A DNA stretch of 35,916 nt from a virus: the IMG/VR virus record IMGVR_UViG_3300036985_005157, positions 1 to 35,916 of that record. One strand, written 5' to 3'. The translations under genes were made by a program, and so were the position numbers. Each line of letters opens with the position of its first letter. Positions within the stretch are counted from its first letter, which is position 1. Below are positions 28,380 through 35,916 of this stretch, one piece after another. A model generated the notes under the pieces. That model worked only from the letters and a program-made list of their open reading frames with translations. It made no database searches and was not told the origin of the DNA.

Positions 28380-30086
28380 ATGGGAAGCATAACACAATCA
28401 ATTGACTATCAAATGGCTGGATTTATGAAAGACCCTAGCGGTTTTTTAGATCCAAGCCTTATTACAATGAGTTATGACGCAGCTACTGGCGTTATTTCGA
28501 TGTATTCCAGCACCGGAATAATTCAAATACTTGAAAACAGAAAAATGTATTCTATTGCAGCTACTCTGGTGGCTCCATTAAATATTGCAGCACATACACT
28601 TGCTACTGGATCATATTGGCTAACATTTACCAATGGAGTTTTTGTATGGGGAGGATCAGTATGGACTTTTGACAAAGTGCAAGTTGCAAAAGTAATCTAT
28701 AATACAACACAGACGCCAAAAGGATTTTTTATAAAAGAATGCCATGACTTAATGCAATGGCAAACGCATCAAGAGATGCACGAAAAAATTGGTACAACAC
28801 TAAACTCACCAACGGTACTTGCTGATTACGCAATAACAACAGGGGCTGGAATTACTGACGCTGATTTAACATATTCAATACCTCAATCAGTATTAGACGA
28901 TGAAGATTTGCACCATACTTTAGCGGCATTGGCGGACGGAGGCCCTTATACTATTTTACAGCGTTCTGGCGTAGCTGGCACATGGACTTGGCTTACTACA
29001 TATACTGTCCCATTTTTAAGAACAGATCCGAGCCTAATTATGCGTAGAAATTACGACGCCGGAGGAGGAACTGGCTGGACAACTGCGGCAGCGACAGGAA
29101 CTTCACAAAGATTGAACATGTGGGTTGCTGCTGTTCCTAATGGAACCTCTGGATTATTCCGATACATAATCATACCTGGGCAAACTTTTCCTACGTCAAG
29201 CGGTACGGCGTTGGCGGAAACTTTTGCACAAATGAGTCTAGGAACTCTGCTTGTAGATTTAGCGGAAATCTTTGTATTTGCACAAGTCACATTAAAATGC
29301 GACTCTGCCGCAGGAAATGGGCGTACCGCAATAGAAACTGTCACCACAATTACTGGAAACTCTAGGTCTACAGTAGCATCTGCTCTTGCGCCGTCAAACC
29401 ATCAGACGTTAAGCAATAGGAATACCCTTACACAACATCAATTAATGGCAATCGAAGCTATTAGCGCAGGCAAAGCCATTGTTTCACAGGCTGATGGATC
29501 TGGAGGATTTAACCTCACAGAATCCGCTACAACGGAAGCAGAGCTTGCATTAATTCATGGAAATATTGCAAAGAAATATACCCTTCTTGGGTTTGATGAG
29601 CTTGGTGGTCTTCGATATGACGGCGCAAATGCTCATATTTTAGCTTATGGCGACACTGCAAATAGACCTGGAGGCAGTGCAAGACCGGCAGAAACTGCAA
29701 GCATTGGAATGATTCGCTACAATTCAGAGCTAGAAATTCATGAGACTTACCGAGCTGCCGGATGGGCATGTGTGGGACATAGGTGGAGTTCTGGAGCATT
29801 GGTTAGTGCAGCACCAGGTACAGACGTGTTTAGTCCACCAAGTATTGCAGGTGCAATGTGTACGGGTTTCTCGTTAATGCTTAATTTAACTAGGACTGCT
29901 GACAATAAATCAGAAAAAGTTATGATTGAAGCAGAGCTAGACGATACAATGTGGTCTGGATCAGTAATATCTTGCGGCACTACGGATTTGGCAGCGCTTA
30001 TTGCAATAAATGCAGCGACCGGTGTTGTTAATATTCAAGGAATTACCGGGTCATTTAAACTAAAAGCAGACGGATTTATATTCTGA
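28380..30086 (+). CDS. Tail fibre / appendage protein, 568 aa
   Basis: A long beta-rich protein after the small fibre gene. The N-terminus (MGSITQSIDYQMAGFMKDPS) is followed by repeated Thr/Ala/Gly-rich strands; QEMHEKIGTTLNSPT and TQHQLMAIEAISAGKAIVSQ mark helical joints between modules. No enzyme motif, such as a pectate-lyase ladder with acidic clusters, was recognised, so a receptor-binding fibre is more likely than an enzymatic spike. Order with the next gene suggests the two form the host-recognition device. The family identity is uncertain. Confidence 0.6.
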   Translation: MGSITQSIDYQMAGFMKDPSGFLDPSLITMSYDAATGVISMYSSTGIIQILENRKMYSIAATLVAPLNIAAHTLATGSYWLTFTNGVFVWGGSVWTFDKVQVAKVIYNTTQTPKGFFIKECHDLMQWQTHQEMHEKIGTTLNSPTVLADYAITTGAGITDADLTYSIPQSVLDDEDLHHTLAALADGGPYTILQRSGVAGTWTWLTTYTVPFLRTDPSLIMRRNYDAGGGTGWTTAAATGTSQRLNMWVAAVPNGTSGLFRYIIIPGQTFPTSSGTALAETFAQMSLGTLLVDLAEIFVFAQVTLKCDSAAGNGRTAIETVTTITGNSRSTVASALAPSNHQTLSNRNTLTQHQLMAIEAISAGKAIVSQADGSGGFNLTESATTEAELALIHGNIAKKYTLLGFDELGGLRYDGANAHILAYGDTANRPGGSARPAETASIGMIRYNSELEIHETYRAAGWACVGHRWSSGALVSAAPGTDVFSPPSIAGAMCTGFSLMLNLTRTADNKSEKVMIEAELDDTMWSGSVISCGTTDLAALIAINAATGVVNIQGITGSFKLKADGFIF

Positions 30087-30104
30087 TAGTGAAAGGATAT
30101 TATC

Positions 30105-31655
30105 ATGAGTACAGTACCATTTTTTGTAAAGAGTAAATTAAAGATCAAGAATTCATCAGCTGACACAGGCTACACGCTGTTTGAAAATGGGGACACAACA
30201 ACTGCAAGAACAATAACTATTCCTAATTTTGCAGCAATAACGCTTGCTAGAACTAATGATACTAATACATTTGCAGGAATACAGACATTTAGTGCAGTGC
30301 CAGTGTTTACGCTTGGGTTAGATACTGTTTACGGCAGCAATGCTGCTAATGGAGATTTGACTTTAGTTGGGACAAGCAGCGCAACTAAAACCACGTCAAA
30401 TATTTATTTTGGAGCTGCTGGTGCGCATGGAAATATTGATTGCAATACTAGCGCTTGGACGATTGGAGAGTCAACGGCTGATGTTTATTTTCCAGCTTTT
30501 GGCCCAGCGTTTACACCAGGAACTGGAAGTTATAGGTCATTCGGAGGCACAACCTCTAATATCATATCTTCAGTAGGCGTAACGATATTATCTAATTCCC
30601 AATATGTTAGTGGAGGAGCATATAAAGACACGGTTGCTGCATTCGCCGGATGCGACATATTTATGTCTTATTCATCTACGCTTGCATCTACAGCAATAGC
30701 CTTTAGATCCTCTCAGGATTTTGTAAATACTGCTAATAGAACAGTGACACCGGTAACTCTTGGCGAAGTAACACACGCAGGAGCCTGGACGTTTCCTATT
30801 AATACAACCCATGCTTTTGGGTCATCTGCGGGAAACAATGCATCGTCTCTATTAGCGATTAGAGCTGGAGGTACAACACGGACATCCACACTTGAATTGC
30901 AATCCAATGGTAAATATTTAGATATCGTACTAGCAGCAGATGGTTCTTGGTCTCTTAATGACGGCATTACTGCCAATAAATTTGCATCAATTACCGCAGG
31001 AGGAGCCTGGACGCTGGGGGCTGAAGGGGCTCCGGCTGGTACTTACAAAGTAGGTATCTCTGGGAATTGCTCTTCCGCAGCTACTACTGCATCTTTACTA
31101 CTTACAGATCAATCGTCTGCAACTTCTCGGCAGTTTGCTCTTTCAAATGGATATGGTACATCAGCAAATAATTACGGTAATTTATTTTTTTTAGCTAGCA
31201 CTTCAGTGGGAGGAGATGTTTTTTCTGGTACGATTCTTGCCACCGTTACAGGAGCAGGCTTGTGGTACAACTACTCTAATTCAGTTCACTGGGATATCAC
31301 TTCTGATGTTCGCATTAAAAAGGATGTAAGAGAAATTACAGGTGCTTTGGATAAAATATGTGCCCTGCATCCAGTGCATTTTAAATATATACATAGGACA
31401 AGCGTTCAAAAATCAGGGTTCTTGGCGCAAGAATTTGAAAAGGTATTGCCTGGCCATGTAACTACGAGTGTTTGCCCAAAAGAAATAAGCGACATTAAGC
31501 CTGAGTTAGAAAATGAGTTAATAAAAGGATTAATTTTAGATTTAGATCCTTATTATGTAAAAGCAATCCAAGAATTAAACTCAAAAGTAGAAACCCAACA
31601 AACAATAATCAACACCCTTACATCACGCTTAGAAGCTCTAGAATCAAAAGGATAA
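30105..31655 (+). CDS. Tail fibre with Peptidase_S74 intramolecular chaperone
   Basis: A 516-aa protein with a beta-rich N-terminal and middle part and a C-terminal S74 (endosialidase-type) chaperone starting near residue 400. There, ITSDVRIKKDVREITG has the Ser400-Asp401 bond at which family members cut themselves after helping the trimer fold; then comes LHPVHFKYI, and a final coiled coil (VKAIQELNSKVETQQTIINT). Self-release of the chaperone leaves a mature fibre of about 400 residues. It is probably the main receptor-binding protein. No glycosidase motif is seen. Confidence 0.85.
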   Translation: MSTVPFFVKSKLKIKNSSADTGYTLFENGDTTTARTITIPNFAAITLARTNDTNTFAGIQTFSAVPVFTLGLDTVYGSNAANGDLTLVGTSSATKTTSNIYFGAAGAHGNIDCNTSAWTIGESTADVYFPAFGPAFTPGTGSYRSFGGTTSNIISSVGVTILSNSQYVSGGAYKDTVAAFAGCDIFMSYSSTLASTAIAFRSSQDFVNTANRTVTPVTLGEVTHAGAWTFPINTTHAFGSSAGNNASSLLAIRAGGTTRTSTLELQSNGKYLDIVLAADGSWSLNDGITANKFASITAGGAWTLGAEGAPAGTYKVGISGNCSSAATTASLLLTDQSSATSRQFALSNGYGTSANNYGNLFFLASTSVGGDVFSGTILATVTGAGLWYNYSNSVHWDITSDVRIKKDVREITGALDKICALHPVHFKYIHRTSVQKSGFLAQEFEKVLPGHVTTSVCPKEISDIKPELENELIKGLILDLDPYYVKAIQELNSKVETQQTIINTLTSRLEALESKG

Positions 31656-31656
31656 T

Positions 31657-32298
31657 ATGAAGTTACTTATACTAATTTCCTTTTTATTAGTAGGTTGTGC
31701 AACTGTACCAGTACGGGATGTGAAGACTTTTCCTAATGAAGCTACCATGCCATTTTCAGTTGATGGGGTTAATTACGTCGGAATGGCTGCTGTACCAAGG
31801 AAAACTAAGCAGATAATCAAATACTCACTGCCAAAGACAGCGGAAAGAATAGTAATTTCTAGCTGTCACGGTGCTCCTACTGCATTAAATCCATCAAATC
31901 CTTATGTGTTTGAATATTACCCTGTTCATCTCATTGAAGATGTTGGACTTTGCTTGCTTAAAGCAGAAGTGGCATCTAAAGAGTCGCCATTGAGCCTTGC
32001 TGTCATTGACTTTTATGGTGAAGATGTAACAATGCCAGCGTGGGTAACGTGCAATCGCATCTCTCTAAGAGTTGGTGGAGGCAGTGTTTGCCAGGCTCCG
32101 GCAGGATTGATTCAGAGAATTACATTTGATGAAGCTGTGCTTGCAGAACCACTTGATGGGAGCAATAAAATTGAATGCGATGGCGGAAATTGCATTTACA
32201 CTATGACAAAAGGCTATGGCGGTTACATTTTTAGAGGAATTAAAACAGGCAAAGATCATCGACACACGATTAGAGGCACAACAGCAACGGAGAATTAA
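31657..32298 (+). CDS. Lipoprotein, 213 aa
   Basis: The N-terminus MKLLILISFLLVGC is a lipoprotein signal with lipobox LVGC (Cys14). The mature part is beta-rich with several Cys (VISSCHGAP, GLCLLKAE, WVTCNRI, IECDGGNCIYT), suggesting disulphides in the periplasm. It lies between the fibre and lysis genes. Possible roles are blocking superinfection at the outer membrane or an envelope function in lysis; it is too long for a typical o-spanin. The function is not known. Confidence 0.7.
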   Translation: MKLLILISFLLVGCATVPVRDVKTFPNEATMPFSVDGVNYVGMAAVPRKTKQIIKYSLPKTAERIVISSCHGAPTALNPSNPYVFEYYPVHLIEDVGLCLLKAEVASKESPLSLAVIDFYGEDVTMPAWVTCNRISLRVGGGSVCQAPAGLIQRITFDEAVLAEPLDGSNKIECDGGNCIYTMTKGYGGYIFRGIKTGKDHRHTIRGTTATEN

Positions 32299-32528
32299 TG
32301 CTAGCACTCATAACAACTCTGCTCCCATTTTTAGCCAAGATCGGCCTGTGGTATTTAGACAAAACCATCAAAGACAGTGCAAAAAAAGCAGCACTTAATC
32401 AGCAATGGCTTGATACAATCCACAATATTGCAAGTAATGTTGGCGAATCGGCAGCAATTGGCAAGAAATATGACGACGCAAAAGCTAGATTAGACGATAG
32501 ATTTAACGAGTTAAAGGGGAAGTTATGA
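32298..32528 (+). CDS. Small membrane-anchored protein of the lysis region, 76 aa
   Basis: The start overlaps the lipoprotein stop by one base. The N-terminus has a single hydrophobic segment (LALITTLLPFLAKIGLWYL), followed by an amphipathic helix (KDSAKKAALNQQWLDTIHNI) and a Lys/Asp-rich coiled-coil end (AKARLDDRFNELKGK). It could be an inner-membrane spanin-like or pinholin-like protein in the lysis cassette. With one membrane segment it is not a classical two-segment holin. Assignment is by context only. Confidence 0.55.
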   Translation: MLALITTLLPFLAKIGLWYLDKTIKDSAKKAALNQQWLDTIHNIASNVGESAAIGKKYDDAKARLDDRFNELKGKL

Positions 32529-33082
32529 AGTTTACATTTTACTCTGACATACATAATTTTGCTCCACATGCTTTAGATGTTTACATGCCTCTGAGCCAAA
32601 ATGTGATTGAGGAAGAAAACGCCTGGCTACTTGGAGATATTATTGATCTTAAAGGGTGTGATCCAAAGGATAAGAACGATTGCTTGCGCACTTTTGAGGC
32701 GTTCAATAACATATACAAAGAGCGTTACATCAAAGGCAACCATGATGGCGATGATATTGATCCTTATTTTGCAAAAGTTAACAACGTCCTACTGACGCAT
32801 GGTGATTTGATTTGCTGGGGTGGAGAGCGTTCATGTGATTTTCGTAGTGGCGATAATTTTCATGGCTATGGCTGGATCAAACGTTTTATTAACTGGGCTA
32901 GACACCTTTGGAAACAGCGGATAAGTAAACTTGAAATTGAGCAAGCAACTAAATATTGCAAGACATTAGATTGCAATATTATTGTTTACGGCCATTCTCA
33001 CACAAAGAAACTATTAGTCAAAAAGGTTAATGGAATCACTATTTACAATATTCCAAGAGGCAGAACGGAGCTTGATTTATGA
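32525..33082 (+). CDS. Calcineurin-like metallophosphoesterase
   Basis: A 185-aa enzyme with all five metal-binding motifs: D8-x-H10 in FYSDIH, GDIID (37-41), GNHD (71-74), THGD (91-94) and GHSHT (156-160). This is the compact YfcE/MJ0936-like form of the family. Family members hydrolyse phosphodiesters or phosphomonoesters, with two divalent metals. The substrate is not readable; a cytoplasmic nucleotide or an RNA end is plausible. It overlaps the preceding gene and the endolysin start by 4 nt each, an unusual place among the lysis genes. Confidence 0.88.
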   Translation: MKFTFYSDIHNFAPHALDVYMPLSQNVIEEENAWLLGDIIDLKGCDPKDKNDCLRTFEAFNNIYKERYIKGNHDGDDIDPYFAKVNNVLLTHGDLICWGGERSCDFRSGDNFHGYGWIKRFINWARHLWKQRISKLEIEQATKYCKTLDCNIIVYGHSHTKKLLVKKVNGITIYNIPRGRTELDL

Positions 33083-34365
33083 GTATATTTGATGAAAGAA
33101 AAAAGCAAGAAATAGCTGGGTGTTGGAACGCTTGCATTATTGATTCAGATAAAATTCAGTCATGTGAGAGTAATGTAAATAGAATTGTCAAGAACAAAGC
33201 AAGATATGAGGCAGTTTCGCTTAAGACAAATGTCCCTTGGTATGTAATTGCAGTTATTCACACAATGGAATCAGACTGCGATTTCAATACTCATTTGCAC
33301 AATGGTGACAGCTTAAAAGCAAGAACGCATCAGGTACCAGCTGGTAGACCATTAAAAGGCAATCCTCCATTTAGTTGGGAAGAGTCCGCTATTGATGCTC
33401 TTGAGTATGACCATTTAGCAGAAAATAAAGATTGGTCGATGGCTCGCATTTTGTATTTATGTGAAGCGTACAATGGGTTTGGATACGAGAAACACATGAT
33501 ACCAAGCGGTTATGTTTGGAGTGGCACTAATATCGCCAAGCCTGGCAGATATATTGCAGACCATGTTTGGGATGCTAGCGCAATAAGCAAGCGTTGCGGA
33601 TGCGCTGCAATGATAAAAATGATGATTAAGTTAGGAGTGATACAAAATGGAGGCATACCTAGTGATTCTGTTCCTAAGCCTTTGCCTATTCCTGAAAATC
33701 CTAGAAGCATAGTTAAATGGGTAATTAATAGCAACGACACTAATGATGTGCGTGGATTTGATGCAGATAATAAAGTTGTTTGCTGGCTTGATTCCCAGTC
33801 TAGTTTAGAAATCATGTACTATAGCGCAGTAACAGCAGGAGCACCAAGAGCCAAGTTTTTCATAGAGAGCATGGATAAAAAGCCAGGATCAACACCAGTA
33901 CCAAAACCAGAACCAAAGCCAACAATTCCTAATGCAAAGAAATTTGTTGAATATTACAAGGGTAACTACAGCAAAGTCAGAGCTAAAGTAGAGGAGTGGT
34001 TTGTTGGAAAGCATTCTCCTACCGCTACAAAAAATGGCTGTGTTGCACATGTTTATAGCTGTCTTTGGTTATGCAGTTTGGATCGGCCAAAAGTTGATAC
34101 AATGGAGTCAATTAATGTCGATTACTTCTTTGCATGGGCATTGAAGAATGGATGGTCAAAAGTAACTGATATGAGCAAATTACAGCCAGGTGACGTTTGT
34201 GTGTCAGGCCCTAGTGATAAAGACTTCGATCATGTGTATACATTTCTAGAATATGTTGACGCAAAAAACTGCTACTGTTTAGATAATCAAAAATTTGATT
34301 CGCATGTAAGAGCATTGAAAGATGGGTCATGTGGTGAATGGAGATTTGCGATTAGAATGGCTTAA
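33079..34365 (+). CDS. Two-domain endolysin (muramidase-like + Cys amidase/peptidase-like)
   Basis: A 428-aa lysin without a signal peptide, so it needs a holin. N-terminal domain: PWYVIAVIHTMESDCDF with Glu64 as candidate acid, then HLHNGDSLKARTHQVPAGRP, a lysozyme-like fold shared by several phage lysins. After Pro-rich linkers (PKPLPIPE; KPGSTPVPKPEPKP, near 272-287), the C-terminal domain resembles CHAP/NlpC-P60 with Cys321 (NGCVAHV), His385 (DHVYTF) and Asp402/Asn403 (LDNQ). The protein would cut both glycan and peptide bonds of peptidoglycan. A start overlap with the phosphoesterase (ATGA) and a stop overlap with a minus-strand gene bound it. Confidence 0.8.
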   Translation: MSIFDERKKQEIAGCWNACIIDSDKIQSCESNVNRIVKNKARYEAVSLKTNVPWYVIAVIHTMESDCDFNTHLHNGDSLKARTHQVPAGRPLKGNPPFSWEESAIDALEYDHLAENKDWSMARILYLCEAYNGFGYEKHMIPSGYVWSGTNIAKPGRYIADHVWDASAISKRCGCAAMIKMMIKLGVIQNGGIPSDSVPKPLPIPENPRSIVKWVINSNDTNDVRGFDADNKVVCWLDSQSSLEIMYYSAVTAGAPRAKFFIESMDKKPGSTPVPKPEPKPTIPNAKKFVEYYKGNYSKVRAKVEEWFVGKHSPTATKNGCVAHVYSCLWLCSLDRPKVDTMESINVDYFFAWALKNGWSKVTDMSKLQPGDVCVSGPSDKDFDHVYTFLEYVDAKNCYCLDNQKFDSHVRALKDGSCGEWRFAIRMA

Positions 34366-34571
34366 GTGCATTTGCCATTTGGCAACAAGCATGGCAATCT
34401 TTCGTTCAATCTCTCAAGTGCAATTATCCTAATTTTATGTTCGCCAGAATCAACTGCAATTCTAGTTAAGTTCTCCCTTATTCCTTTTAATTCTGAGTAA
34501 ATTGCACCAAGCATCACGAGTGCAATGCCGCAAACTCCGCTGAATATCCACAAAACGATATCTTGTTGCAT
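34362..34571 (-). CDS. Small membrane protein, holin/spanin-like, 69 aa
   Basis: The start at 34571 is chosen because GGAG lies six bases before it; two upstream in-frame ATGs lack a site. The N-terminal segment (VLWIFSGVCGIALVMLGAI) spans the membrane once; the rest (YSELKGIRENLTRIAV, IIALERLNERL) is a charged coiled coil ending in Cys. This pattern is common among small phage proteins near lysis genes, resembling XhlA-like proteins. It is convergent with the endolysin gene (4-nt overlap). A role in lysis is inferred. Confidence 0.6.
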   Translation of the reverse strand: MQQDIVLWIFSGVCGIALVMLGAIYSELKGIRENLTRIAVDSGEHKIRIIALERLNERLPCLLPNGKCT

Positions 34572-34602
34572 ATTGTGCTCCATATTGTATGAAGCAATCA
34601 TA

Positions 34603-35034
34603 TCATCTGTGCGTAATGAATCCCATTGCTTTGCCTGTTTCGATTAATCTATCAAGTGTGCGGCGATCCATGCCTAATTCATTTGCAGCCCTAGAGCGAA
34701 CATTTTTATTGTTCTCCATTGCGTGCAGTACTAGTTTGATTTTAATCAGTGTGGTTTTTGATGGTTTGTGTCTGCATTTTGGCGCTTTAGAATGGTAATT
34801 AAAACCATCAATTTCTAAGCTGTCAGGTTTTTGGTACTCGATAGATGGAAGTTGAGGAGGTTTCCATCCCTTCATTCCAATTCTTGCCATCATTTCAACG
34901 AGCGTGGTGCGATTTATTCCAAGACACCTAGCAGCTATAGTCCTAGACCCATTTGTTGCTGTCAGTAACGCTGTAATCATATATTTTTGATAATCTTTGA
35001 ATGCGTCATTGAAAGCAGCAATGGTTTTTAGCAC
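34603..35034 (-). CDS. Regulator with two Fis-type helix-turn-helix domains
   Basis: A GTG-start ORF of 143 aa. Residues 18-53 (TATNGSRTIAARCLGINRTT) and 99-137 (ENNKNVRSRAANELGMDRRT) are each a Fis/HTH_8-type HTH, joined by a polar Pro-containing linker. Single Fis-type domains usually sit at the C-terminus of sigma-54 activators; two in tandem without an ATPase suggests a DNA-bending or repressor protein that binds paired sites. It is coupled to the small protein upstream and probably regulates a set of phage genes. The target is not readable. Confidence 0.75.
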   Translation of the reverse strand: MLKTIAAFNDAFKDYQKYMITALLTATNGSRTIAARCLGINRTTLVEMMARIGMKGWKPPQLPSIEYQKPDSLEIDGFNYHSKAPKCRHKPSKTTLIKIKLVLHAMENNKNVRSRAANELGMDRRTLDRLIETGKAMGFITHR

Positions 35035-35204
35035 TGCGCAGAACCAGGTTCTGATTCGACTGGTTTTGCAAACTCAATAGGAGTTGCTTTTTGCATTTCA
35101 TTTATCAAATGAGCTACTTCTTTGAACGGGCGTTCTGAGAGATAGTTAGCAATTGATTGTAGCAAAACTGCTTCAACTTTGAAAAACTTAATTTCTGGTA
35201 GCAT
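35028..35204 (-). CDS. Small phage protein of unknown function, 58 aa
   Basis: GGGG six bases before ATG 35204. The product is helical (KFFKVEAVLLQSIANYLSE, FKEVAHLINEMQKA) with a polar C-terminus ending in Cys. Similar small proteins with a YLxxxPFxEVAxLIN pattern occur in phages, without a known role. Its end overlaps the GTG of the Fis-type gene by 7 nt, which implies coupled translation with that regulator. Confidence 0.65.
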   Translation of the reverse strand: MLPEIKFFKVEAVLLQSIANYLSERPFKEVAHLINEMQKATPIEFAKPVESEPGSAQC

Positions 35205-35207
35205 GAT

Positions 35208-35441
35208 TTACCCCTTTGTTTTATCCGCATCATATGCGTCTTTATGTTCTTTTAACTTAGCTTTCATTACATCTTTTGTAGCTTTATCAACAATTCTCTC
35301 GTCAATTTTTTTGCCTGGAAGTTCAAGCATATCAATTGATAGCCCAGGTATTAACATGCATAAAATTTCTTCCAATGAGTCAATTCTTGCATACAAAAAC
35401 GATACTTGATCCTCTAAACTAAGGCCTTCTGGCTTGCCCAT
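35208..35441 (-). CDS. Small phage protein, first of the right-end leftward operon, 77 aa
   Basis: The start is ATG at 35441 with GGAG seven bases before it. The product has a helix (SLEDQVSFLYARIDSLEEIL), a short hydrophobic patch (CMLIPGLSIDMLELPG) and a Lys-rich helix (VMKAKLKEHKDAY). It leads the four-gene minus-strand group that contains the tandem Fis-type regulator. No known family is recognised. Confidence 0.65.
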   Translation of the reverse strand: MGKPEGLSLEDQVSFLYARIDSLEEILCMLIPGLSIDMLELPGKKIDERIVDKATKDVMKAKLKEHKDAYDADKTKG

Positions 35442-35472
35442 TTTTTGGCTCCTATCTTTTGGTTGAGTCCTT

Positions 35473-35481
35473 TGGTATGAT
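35473..35481 (+). promoter_or_regulatory. Rightward extended -10 promoter
   Basis: TGG followed by TATGAT (35476-35481) matches an extended -10 (TGN-TATAAT) and lies 33 bp before the start codon of the holin-like gene. No clear -35 is needed for this class. It overlaps the leftward -10 on the other strand by five bases. Confidence 0.5.
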
Positions 35482-35504
35482 ACACAAAGAACATTAAATA
35501 ACAA
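35477..35504 (-). promoter_or_regulatory. Leftward promoter of the Fis-regulator operon
   Basis: On the minus strand, -35 TTGTTA (35499-35504), a 16-bp spacer and -10 TATCAT (35477-35482). It would drive the four-gene leftward group. It faces the rightward -10 over the same bases, so only one polymerase can use the region at a time. Confidence 0.5.
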
Positions 35505-35514
35505 GGGAGATACC

Positions 35515-35769
35515 ATGGATACAGCAGTAATCGACGCTATCATTGCATTTTTAACCGGAGCATTTGGCCCTACGATGCTAGTTGTGTTTGCTGTAATAGG
35601 CATATTTAGAGCCATTTTTAAGCCTCTCATGGCATTGATTGCAGCTATTGTTGCAGTTACACCATCGAAGTCAGACGATGAGCTGTTGGCAAAAGTAGAG
35701 GGCAATAAGTGGTATGCAATGTTTGTTTGGCTTATAGATTACTTGACATCTGTTAAGCTTCCCAAGTAA
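35515..35769 (+). CDS. Probable holin (two-segment membrane protein)
   Basis: An 84-aa protein with two hydrophobic segments, AIIAFLTGAFGPTMLVVF (8-25) and FKPLMALIAAIVAV (35-48), then a polar part and a C-terminal amphipathic helix ending TSVKLPK. Size and topology fit a class II holin, which would open the inner membrane and release the signal-less endolysin. It has its own promoter, a GGGAG site before ATG, and ends 48 bp before the terminator at the contig end. It may instead be a virion or host-membrane protein. Confidence 0.6.
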   Translation: MDTAVIDAIIAFLTGAFGPTMLVVFAVIGIFRAIFKPLMALIAAIVAVTPSKSDDELLAKVEGNKWYAMFVWLIDYLTSVKLPK

Positions 35770-35787
35770 GCTGCATGAGCAACGTTC

Positions 35788-35916
35788 ATAGATTCTTCTC
35801 ATAGAGAAACGCCTCTAATAACTCCAATATTGGGGTTATTTTTTTTATCCATATCCAGATCCAACTCCAGATCCAGATCCAGATCCAACTCCAGATCCAG
35901 ATCCAGATCCATATCC
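35788..35916. repeat. Terminal overlap, right copy
   Basis: Matches 1-129 with one substitution (T at 35914 against C at 127). It contains the holin terminator and the start of the hexanucleotide array. It marks contig closure rather than new content. Confidence 0.9.
35817..35846 (+). terminator. Rho-independent terminator after the holin-like gene (right copy)
   Basis: Same stem and eight-T tail as at 30-59, here in its natural place 48 bp after the holin-like stop codon. Confidence 0.75.

Noticed and set aside
34372-34385. Hairpin TTGCCA/TGGCAA as a terminator between convergent genes
   Set aside because: The loop is too short and no T-run follows on either strand; it lies inside the end of a coding sequence.
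1-35916. Stop-codon reassignment, tRNA genes or lysogeny genes
   Set aside because: TAA, TAG and TGA all end well-fitting genes. I saw no tRNA-like cloverleaf, integrase, excisionase or attachment-site pair, although a reading by eye can miss a tRNA.

Overview
The window is an essentially complete genome of a short-tailed (podovirus-like) tailed phage. The last 129 bases repeat the first 129 with one difference, so the contig is circular or circularly permuted and was broken inside a simple hexanucleotide array. The DNA is AT-rich by eye, Shine-Dalgarno sequences are strong (GGAG, GAGG), TAA, TAG and TGA are all used as stops, and two secreted proteins carry lipoboxes. Together with a P22-like short-tail gene set, this points to a virus of a Gram-negative bacterium. 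I see no integrase, no excisionase, no recognisable CI-type repressor with a protease domain and no tRNA gene, so a virulent life style is the simplest reading. The host cannot be named from the sequence.

Layout. (1) 58-3919, minus strand: a tightly overlapped leftward operon with a Sak4-like recombination ATPase, its DUF669/SSB-like partner, a 58-aa helix-turn-helix protein, a DUF6948 protein, several unrecognised small proteins and, last, a Gly-Ser-Tyr repeat protein encoded by a GATC-dense array. (2) 4030-4075: two divergent promoters whose -10 elements overlap on one 16-bp palindrome, a switch between the leftward operon and a rightward operon that begins with a Cro/YdaS-like protein and a primase-polymerase/helicase. 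(3) 6526-6945: a non-coding block with GTTAGC/GCTAAC repeats around an AT-only tract, a good candidate origin. (4) 6946-8652: an early lipoprotein, small proteins, an acetyltransferase-like protein and a lone minus-strand VRR-NUC nuclease. (5) 8654-14044: terminase small subunit, ParB-like protein, Dam-type methyltransferase, terminase large subunit and portal. (6) 14118-18724: scaffold, major capsid protein, a modular capsid-associated protein and head-tail adaptors. (7) 18733-31655: tail nozzle, three ejection proteins and tail fibres ending in an S74 chaperone. (8) 31657-35769: a lipoprotein, membrane proteins, a metallophosphoesterase, a two-domain endolysin, a tandem Fis-type regulator and a holin-like protein.

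How the parts may fit together. The divergent switch selects recombination/host-takeover or replication/virion genes, and each arm encodes a small HTH protein that could act on the shared operator. The ParB-like/Dam pair lies between the two terminase genes with overlapping frames, while the genome carries 27 GATC sites in about 300 bp at the contig junction. Phage P1 has a Dam-regulated pac site with clustered GATC sites, so a methylation-gated packaging signal is a reasonable but unproven hypothesis here. Three low-complexity repeat tracts whose period is a multiple of three (the GSG array, a Gly-rich tract at 3789-3884 and a 9-nt minisatellite inside the methyltransferase) suggest loci that change length without breaking frame.
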